Positions 4,986-10,000 of a stretch of 10,000 nucleotides of DNA are shown here, in pieces. This DNA is from Magnetospirillum sp. (GTDB lineage Bacteria > Pseudomonadota > Alphaproteobacteria > Rhodospirillales > Magnetospirillaceae). The notes beneath the pieces are model-generated. The model saw only the letters and a program-made list of their open reading frames with translations, was not told where the DNA came from and searched no databases. Location of the stretch: NCBI GenBank assembly GCA_020217035.1, contig JAIWOG010000327.1, positions 1 through 10,000 of the forward strand, given 5' to 3'. Position 1 is the stretch's first letter, and each line of letters opens with the position of its first letter. The position numbers and the translations under genes are program-made.

Positions 4986-7067
4986 GTGTTTGCCAGACTG
5001 AGCCAGCGACTTTCCACCCGGGTGGCGGCGGCCACCTCGGCGCTGGCGCTGTTCTTCGTGGTCTGCACCGGCATCGGCGCCTGGGCGGTGGCGTCGGGGA
5101 TGATGCGGGCCCAGGCGGCGCGTCAGGTGGCGGAACTGGCCCGGGCGCAGGCGGCGCATGCCGCCAGCCTGCTGGACTTCGCCGTTGTCCAGGTGTCGCC
5201 GCGCATTCTGCCGGTCGGTGGCGTCGAACGTCTGAGACTTGGCGGCGTCGAAGTCGAAATCAGGGGGCTTGACGTCTCCAATCCTGGCGACTGGAGCAAG
5301 TCCGCCGCCATCCTGGGCAATCCGGTCGGGCGTCTGGTCGCCGAGCAGGGGGGGCGCGTGGAATTCCTGCTGCCGGCCAGGGAAGGCGCCGCCGCCGTGG
5401 AAATGGCGGTGACGTTGTCCGCGCTGGCGGCTCCCTTGGCCGACGGCGGCAACGGCGAAGTGCTGATCCGGGTTGGCGGCCAGAATGCGCATGCCGCCAT
5501 CGGGACGCCACCCTCGGCCGATTGGCAGGTGGCCGAAGCGGAAGTCGTCTTGCCGCAGGGCTTTGGGCGTGGCCAATTGCTGGTGCGGGCGGGAATCGGC
5601 GGCGATTCCCTGGACCTGCCCTTGGGGCGCTACGCCCTGGTGTTGTCGCTGATGGGGGCGGTGGCCATCGCCTTGGTGCTGGCCCTGGCGGTGGTGACAA
5701 GCCGTCGTCTGACCCACACGCTTTCCGGTTTGGCCGACGCGGCGTCGGCGTTCCAATTCGACGCCGGTGCCACCGCTGGGGCGGGCGGGCGCTTCCACGT
5801 GGACGGCGACGACGAGATCGCCCGTCTGGGCAAGGCTTTCGCCGGCATGGTCGAACGTCTGGAAAGCGCCTATCGCGACCTGGATCGGCGGAGCCAGGCA
5901 TTGCTGACCAACGCCGAGCGCGTCGCCCAGGTGGGTAGCGCCATTTGGCAGCCGGGACAAAGCCACCAGCAATGGTCCGATCAGTTCCACGCCATCCTGG
6001 GTCTTTCTCCCGCCGACGTGGTGCCCAGCCGTCAGGTGTTCTTCGACCGGGTCCATCCCGACGACCGGCCGCGTCTGGCCCAAGTGATGGCCGACGCGCT
6101 GCAGCCGGGATCGGGCCGGGTGGTGATGGATTTCCGCATCATCCGTGGCGACGGCGTCGAACGGGTGGCGCAGTTCCGCGCCGAGGTCGCCCGCGACGTC
6201 GACGGCACCCCGGTTCGCGTCGACGCCACGCTTCAGGACATCACCGAGCGCAAGCGCATGGAGGAACAGTTGGACGGCGTGGTCCGCGACCTGAAGCGGT
6301 CGAACGAGGAACTGGAACAATTCGCCTATGTGGCGTCGCACGATCTGCGCCAGCCCCTGCGCACCGTGCGGTCCTATCTCAGCCTGATCGAGGATTCCAT
6401 CGAGGACAAGCTGGACGACGAAACCCGGGAATTCATGGATTTCATCCGCGACGGCGTCAAGCGCATGGACAGCCTGATCACCGACCTTCTGGCCTATTCC
6501 CGCGTCGGCCGTCGCGTCGCCGACGGCCCCATCGATTCGGGGCGCATGGTGGATTTGTCCTTGTTGGACTTGCAGGCCGAGATCGACGAGACCCACGCCC
6601 AGATCCGGGTGCCCGCCACCTTGCCGGTGATCGAAGGCGATGCCGGCGAAATGACCCGGCTGTTCCAGAACCTGATCGGCAACGCCCTGAAATATCGCAA
6701 GCCGGAGCAGGTGCCGCAGATCGTGCTGAATTGCGCCGATCAAGGGCTGCAATGGGAATTCAGCGTCGCCGACAACGGCATCGGCATCGCCCCCGAACAT
6801 CGTGAACGGGCCTTCGGCATTTTCCAGCGCCTGCACGGCCGCCACGAATACGAGGGAACCGGCATCGGCCTGGCCATCTGCCGCAAGATCGTCGAGCGCC
6901 AAGGCGGGCTGATCTGGTGCGAGGGCAACAGCCAAGGCGGCGCCACCTTCCGCTTCACCTGGCCGAAGATGCGCCGTTCGGCGGTTTCCCTGGCCGGCGG
7001 CAACTTAACGCTTGCGGGGCATGGGGATTTCATCGACCCTGAAGGCCATCGGGAAGACGGGCGATGA
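4986..7067 (+). CDS. Membrane PAS sensor histidine kinase
   Basis: A 693-residue inner-membrane kinase that would autophosphorylate and pass phosphate to a receiver, most simply the regulator encoded next. Order: transmembrane segment about 13-36; extracytoplasmic region about 40-213 matching no family I recognise; second transmembrane segment about 216-238; HAMP-like linker about 239-295; PAS domain about 310-421 ending DITERKR; HisKA with SHDLRQPLR and phospho-acceptor His452; HATPase_c with N-box Asn562/Asn566, G1 DNGIG (597-601) and G2 GTGIGLA (624-630). This HisKA type (ELEQFAYVASHDL) is typical of kinases paired with Rcp1-like regulators. Residue +4 from the His is Gln, where the HisKA phosphatase motif usually has Thr or Asn. 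GTG 4986 is preferred for AGGG spacing; ATGs at 4950 or 4956 would add 10-12 residues. The stop overlaps the next start by ATGA. Confidence 0.9.
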   Translation: MFARLSQRLSTRVAAATSALALFFVVCTGIGAWAVASGMMRAQAARQVAELARAQAAHAASLLDFAVVQVSPRILPVGGVERLRLGGVEVEIRGLDVSNPGDWSKSAAILGNPVGRLVAEQGGRVEFLLPAREGAAAVEMAVTLSALAAPLADGGNGEVLIRVGGQNAHAAIGTPPSADWQVAEAEVVLPQGFGRGQLLVRAGIGGDSLDLPLGRYALVLSLMGAVAIALVLALAVVTSRRLTHTLSGLADAASAFQFDAGATAGAGGRFHVDGDDEIARLGKAFAGMVERLESAYRDLDRRSQALLTNAERVAQVGSAIWQPGQSHQQWSDQFHAILGLSPADVVPSRQVFFDRVHPDDRPRLAQVMADALQPGSGRVVMDFRIIRGDGVERVAQFRAEVARDVDGTPVRVDATLQDITERKRMEEQLDGVVRDLKRSNEELEQFAYVASHDLRQPLRTVRSYLSLIEDSIEDKLDDETREFMDFIRDGVKRMDSLITDLLAYSRVGRRVADGPIDSGRMVDLSLLDLQAEIDETHAQIRVPATLPVIEGDAGEMTRLFQNLIGNALKYRKPEQVPQIVLNCADQGLQWEFSVADNGIGIAPEHRERAFGIFQRLHGRHEYEGTGIGLAICRKIVERQGGLIWCEGNSQGGATFRFTWPKMRRSAVSLAGGNLTLAGHGDFIDPEGHREDGR

Positions 7068-7510
7068 ACAAAGTACAGGGCAACTATCACATCCTGCTGG
7101 TCGAAGACGACCTGGCTGACGCCGGGTTGGTGCGCATCGCGTTGCGCAAGGGGCGCCATCCGGTGACCCTGCATCACGCCAAGGATCACACCGAGGCTTT
7201 CGGTTTCCTGCGCCGCATCGGCAACGCCTTCGCCGAGGCGCCGCGTCCGCACTTGATATTCCTCGACCTCAACCTGCCCGGCCGCTCGGGCCATGAAATC
7301 CTGCAGGAAATCAAAGGCGATCCCAATCTGTGCGGCATTCCGGTGATCATCTTGTCGACGTCCGAAGCGGAACGCGACGTGGTGCGCAGCTATCACCTGG
7401 GCGCTAATTCCTTCGTCAGCAAGCCCATGGATGCCGACGACTTCACCCATCACATCCACACCATGGAAACCTATTGGTTCGACGTGGTGCGGCTGCCGGC
7501 CGGGCCATGA
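7064..7510 (+). CDS. Rcp1-like single-domain response regulator
   Basis: A 148-residue protein consisting of one CheY-like receiver and no output domain. Acidic pocket Glu14/Asp15/Asp16, phospho-acceptor Asp68 within FLDLNLPG, Ser98 at the switch Thr/Ser position (VIILSTS), and Lys120-Pro121 are all in place. The long insertion before the Asp strand and the [13 protein letters not shown] wording are typical of the Rcp1 class that partners phytochrome-like kinases. A ribosome site, GGGAAG, lies 7 bases upstream. The ATG overlaps the kinase stop by ATGA, and its own stop overlaps the hybrid-kinase ATG in the same way, so the three are probably translationally coupled. It should act by protein contact, either as a phosphate shuttle or by binding an effector. 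Confidence 0.92.
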   Translation: MNKVQGNYHILLVEDDLADAGLVRIALRKGRHPVTLHHAKDHTEAFGFLRRIGNAFAEAPRPHLIFLDLNLPGRSGHEILQEIKGDPNLCGIPVIILSTSEAERDVVRSYHLGANSFVSKPMDADDFTHHIHTMETYWFDVVRLPAGP

Positions 7511-9399
7511 ACGCCATCCGGGTCCTGCTGCTGGAAGACGATCCGGCCGATGCCCGGCTGGTCGACCTGATGCTGCGCAAGGCGCCGCGCACGGCGTTTT
7601 CGGTGGAAATCTGCTCGCGCCTTGGCCAAGCCCTGGAACGTGTCGCCCAGGGCGGCTTCAACGTGGTGCTGGCCGACCTGTCGCTGCCCGATTCCTCGGG
7701 TCTGGAAACCCTGAAGGCGCTGACCGACGCCGCCCCCGACGTCGCCGTGGTGGTGCTGACCGGCAACGACGACGATTCTCAGGCCATCGACGCCCTGAAG
7801 CACGGCGCCCAGGATTACCTGGTCAAGGGCCGCGACGACGGCTTCATTCTGTCCCGCGTGGTGCGTTACGCGGTGGAACGCAAGAACGCCGAACAGGCCC
7901 TGCGCGAAGCCCGCGACAAGGCGGAACAGGCGGCGCAGGCCAAGTCCCTGTTCCTGGCCACCGTCGGCCACGAGATCAGGACGCCGCTGAACGGCATCCT
8001 GGGGATGGCGCGGCTGCTGCTGGACACCCCCTTGGACCAACGCCAGAAGGTGTTCGCCGAGACCGTGGTGTCGTCGGGCGAATTGCTGCTGGGGCTGGTC
8101 AACGACATCCTGGATTTCTCGCGCCTGGAAGCCGAGGGGCTGACCCTGGAAAGCACCGCCTTCGACCTGCTGAACATGGTCGAGGACATTCGCCTGCTGA
8201 TGGCGCCGCGTGCCGCCGACAAGGGGCTGACCCTGGGCTGCCGTTTCCCGCCCGAGGTTCGCCGCGACGTGGTCGGCGACCCGCTTCGCCTGCGCCAAGT
8301 TCTGCTGAACCTGGTGGGCAACGCCATCAAGTTCACCGACCATGGCTCGGTGATGATCCAGGTCGAGACGGTGGACCCTGAAGGCGCGATGCGCATTTCG
8401 GTGTCCGACACTGGCATCGGTATCCCCGAGGACGCCCGCGACATCCTGTTCAACGAGTTCAGCCAGGCCGATTCGTCGGTGGCGCGGCGCTATGGCGGCG
8501 CTGGGCTGGGCCTGGCCATCTGCAAGCGTCTGGTCACCCTGATGGGCGGCACCATCGGGTTCGAAAGCCAGCCGGGCCAAGGCACCTGCTTCTGGTTCCA
8601 GCTTCCCTTGGGCGACCCCGCCACCCTGTCGGTGCCCGCCGTCGCCACCGAGGCCGAAACCCAGGCACTGCGGCCCCATGACGTGCTGCTGGTGGACGAC
8701 AACGCGGTGAACCTGCAGGTGGCGTCGGGTTTGCTGGAACGCCACGGCCATCACGTGGTCACCGCCGCCGACGGCCCCACCGCCTTGGATATGGCCCGCC
8801 AGAAGCGCTTCGACCTGGTGCTGCTGGACCGTCACATGCCCGACATGGACGGGCTGGAAGTGGCGCGGCGGCTGCGGGCGCTTCCCGGCGCCGATCCCGA
8901 CCAGCACATCTGGCTGTTGACCGCCAATCCGGTGGAACAAGATGTCCGCGCCTGGCGCGAGGCCGGCATCGACGGATGTCTGGCCAAACCGTTCCGAGTC
9001 GAGGAAGTGGCCGGAATCCTGAGCGGAACCCGCCAATCCGCCGCCCGCGCCGCCGCCAGTGGCCCGGCCCTGGTCAATCTGCCCGACCTGCTGGCCGACG
9101 TGCGTGACCTGGGACACGAGCGCATGCGCGGATTGGTGGATCTGTTCGGCAAGTCTTCGGTTCAGGATTTGGAAACCGCCATGATCCGCGCCGCCGCCGG
9201 CGATCTGGAAGGCTTGGGGCCGACGGTGCACCGCTTGGCCTCGGCGGCGGCCAGCCTGCATCTGGTGGCCCTGGCCGCCCGCTGCCGGGCCATCGAGAAC
9301 GCCGCCCGCGCCCGTGACGGCAAGGCCCTGGACCTGGCCCAGGATTTGGGTGAATTGTGGGAACGGTCGTTGAAGGCGCTGAACGAGATGGTGGTCTAG
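7507..9399 (+). CDS. Soluble hybrid histidine kinase, REC-HisKA-HATPase-REC-HPt
   Basis: A 630-residue protein without membrane segments. N-terminal receiver about 4-120: Glu10/Asp11/Asp12, acceptor Asp57, Thr85, Lys107. An Ala/Glu-rich, probably coiled-coil helix (122-148) leads to HisKA with [10 protein letters not shown] and His155. HATPase_c has Asn268/Asn272, DTGIG (301-305) and GGAGLGLAI (330-338). The second receiver, about 392-506, has Asp397/Asp398, acceptor Asp441 in LLDRHMP, Thr472 and Lys494. A C-terminal helical HPt-like domain (about 523-625) has His575 in [11 protein letters not shown]; the usual Lys-Gly at +3/+4 is Ala-Ser. The N-terminal receiver could let the first kinase of the operon gate this one. 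ATG 7507 is chosen for the ATGA overlap with the regulator and because the receiver begins right there; an in-frame start 33 bases upstream is less likely. No strong ribosome site is seen. Confidence 0.92.
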   Translation: MNAIRVLLLEDDPADARLVDLMLRKAPRTAFSVEICSRLGQALERVAQGGFNVVLADLSLPDSSGLETLKALTDAAPDVAVVVLTGNDDDSQAIDALKHGAQDYLVKGRDDGFILSRVVRYAVERKNAEQALREARDKAEQAAQAKSLFLATVGHEIRTPLNGILGMARLLLDTPLDQRQKVFAETVVSSGELLLGLVNDILDFSRLEAEGLTLESTAFDLLNMVEDIRLLMAPRAADKGLTLGCRFPPEVRRDVVGDPLRLRQVLLNLVGNAIKFTDHGSVMIQVETVDPEGAMRISVSDTGIGIPEDARDILFNEFSQADSSVARRYGGAGLGLAICKRLVTLMGGTIGFESQPGQGTCFWFQLPLGDPATLSVPAVATEAETQALRPHDVLLVDDNAVNLQVASGLLERHGHHVVTAADGPTALDMARQKRFDLVLLDRHMPDMDGLEVARRLRALPGADPDQHIWLLTANPVEQDVRAWREAGIDGCLAKPFRVEEVAGILSGTRQSAARAAASGPALVNLPDLLADVRDLGHERMRGLVDLFGKSSVQDLETAMIRAAAGDLEGLGPTVHRLASAAASLHLVALAARCRAIENAARARDGKALDLAQDLGELWERSLKALNEMVV

Positions 9400-9401
9400 G
9401 G

Positions 9402-9449
9402 CGTCCCGCTGCGCCAGAGTGACGGTTTACCGGACCGGCAGCAGGGACG
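9402..9449. terminator. Imperfect 11-bp hairpin between convergent genes
   Basis: Just after the hybrid-kinase stop, CGTCCCGCTGC (9402-9412) can pair with GCAGC-A-GGGACG (9438-9449), leaving one bulged A and a 25-base loop. It lies between convergent genes, where a bidirectional terminator is expected. No T-run follows on either strand, so the terminator call rests on position and pairing only. Confidence 0.35.
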
Positions 9450-9454
9450 TCACC

Positions 9455-9474
9455 CGAACGCGGTTCAGCGTTCG
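9455..9474. repeat. 7-bp stem-loop over the stop codon of the secretion adaptor gene
   Basis: CGAACGC (9455-9461) and GCGTTCG (9468-9474) are perfect reverse complements with a 6-base loop that contains the first bases of the adaptor's stop codon. It may add to transcript ending or stability between the convergent genes; a short stem in GC-rich DNA could also be chance. Confidence 0.3.
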
Positions 9475-10000
9475 CGGAACGCTTCGTGTTTCAACTTCAT
9501 CACCGGTTTCAACAGGTATCGCATCACCGTGCGGTCGCCGGTGTGGATTTCCACGCTGGCGACCATGCCCGGGGTGATGGTGCGTTTGTCCGATTCGTCG
9601 CCCAGATAGGCTTTGTCGGTGGTCACCAGCACACGATAGAACGGCTGGTTGTCGGGGCTGATGGTGGTGTCGGGGGCGACCAGCGACACCACGCCCTCGA
9701 GACCGCCATAGACCACGTAATCATAGGCCGACAGTTTCACCGTGGCGGCTTGGCCGGCCTGGACGTAGCCACGGTCCATGGGCGACAGCTTGGCTTCGAT
9801 CAACAGGCGTTCGTGCAGCGGCACGATTTCCATGATCGGGTCGCCGGGACGGATGACGCCGCCGATGGTGTTGGCCTTCAGGTTCTTGACGATGCCGTCG
9901 GTGGGGCTGGTGATCTGGGTCCGTTGCTGCTGGTCCGACGCCTGGGTCAGCAATTCGGTGGTCCTCGCGATGTTCAATTCGGCCTCGGCCAGTTCGCCTT
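9465..10000 (-). CDS. Type I secretion periplasmic adaptor (HlyD/PrtE family), C-terminal part
   Basis: Only the last 177 residues are in the window; the reading frame runs open through the right edge, so the true start lies outside. The visible part begins at the end of the coiled-coil hairpin (GELAEAELN), then the second lipoyl-like half (TSPTDGIVKNLKANTIGGVI, with GDPIMEIVP following), then the beta-barrel (IEAKLSPMDRGYV, VKLSAYDYVVYGG), the PGMVASVEIHTGDR motif and the family-typical ending YLLKPVMKLKHEAFRER. Such adaptors link an inner-membrane ABC exporter to a TolC-like channel for export of RTX-type proteins. The ABC component would be expected upstream, beyond the right edge. The gene converges with the hybrid kinase gene; nothing here links it functionally to the phosphorelay. 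Confidence 0.9.
   Translation of the reverse strand, partial: GELAEAELNIARTTELLTQASDQQQRTQITSPTDGIVKNLKANTIGGVIRPGDPIMEIVPLHERLLIEAKLSPMDRGYVQAGQAATVKLSAYDYVVYGGLEGVVSLVAPDTTISPDNQPFYRVLVTTDKAYLGDESDKRTITPGMVASVEIHTGDRTVMRYLLKPVMKLKHEAFRER

Noticed and set aside
4908..6935. Very long minus-strand open frame opposite the first histidine kinase, running into the NUDIX frame
   Set aside because: Only the last 143 codons (NUDIX) show family motifs. The rest mirrors the kinase codons in GC-rich DNA and reads as low-complexity His/Gln/Gly/Ala.
7471..9261. 596-codon minus-strand open frame opposite the hybrid kinase
   Set aside because: Shadow of the REC-HisKA-HATPase-REC-HPt gene; the translation is Gln/Gly/His-rich without motifs or a ribosome site.

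Overview
The window is high-GC, densely coded bacterial chromosome. The protein families, the codon bias and the many four-base ATGA gene overlaps suggest an alphaproteobacterium, most likely a Rhodospirillales/Magnetospirillum-like organism. That placement is inference; there is no rRNA or marker gene here to confirm it. I see no insertion sequence, CRISPR array, tRNA or prophage.

Layout. Positions 1-145 hold no convincing gene but are rich in inverted repeats. A long-chain polyprenyl diphosphate synthase gene (146-1165, minus) is divergent from a TrmN6-like methyltransferase gene (1277-2047, plus). The methyltransferase gene converges on a minus-strand block running, in transcription order, NUDIX hydrolase (4476-4907), fused phosphotransferase/P-loop kinase (2995-4479), tandem universal stress protein (2086-2946). 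NUDIX and kinase overlap by ATGA; the stress-protein gene follows after 48 bp and has its own good ribosome site.

Divergent from the NUDIX gene is a plus-strand signalling operon joined by two more ATGA overlaps. It encodes a membrane PAS histidine kinase (4986-7067), an Rcp1-like single-domain response regulator (7064-7510) and a soluble hybrid kinase, REC-HisKA-HATPase-REC-HPt (7507-9399). Together they carry two kinase cores, three receiver domains and one divergent HPt domain, but no DNA-binding or cyclic-di-GMP output domain. The output is therefore probably protein-protein contact or lies elsewhere. A type I secretion adaptor (HlyD family) converges from the right and is cut by the window edge.

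Most genes are ordinary family members. Items worth a second look are: a 51-bp palindromic repeat present twice, each copy ending 3 bp from the stop codon of a minus-strand gene and showing a compensatory base-pair change; an extended -10 element placed so that the NUDIX mRNA would be leaderless; a palindrome over the ribosome site of the first kinase; the output-less phosphorelay operon; and its altered HPt motif.
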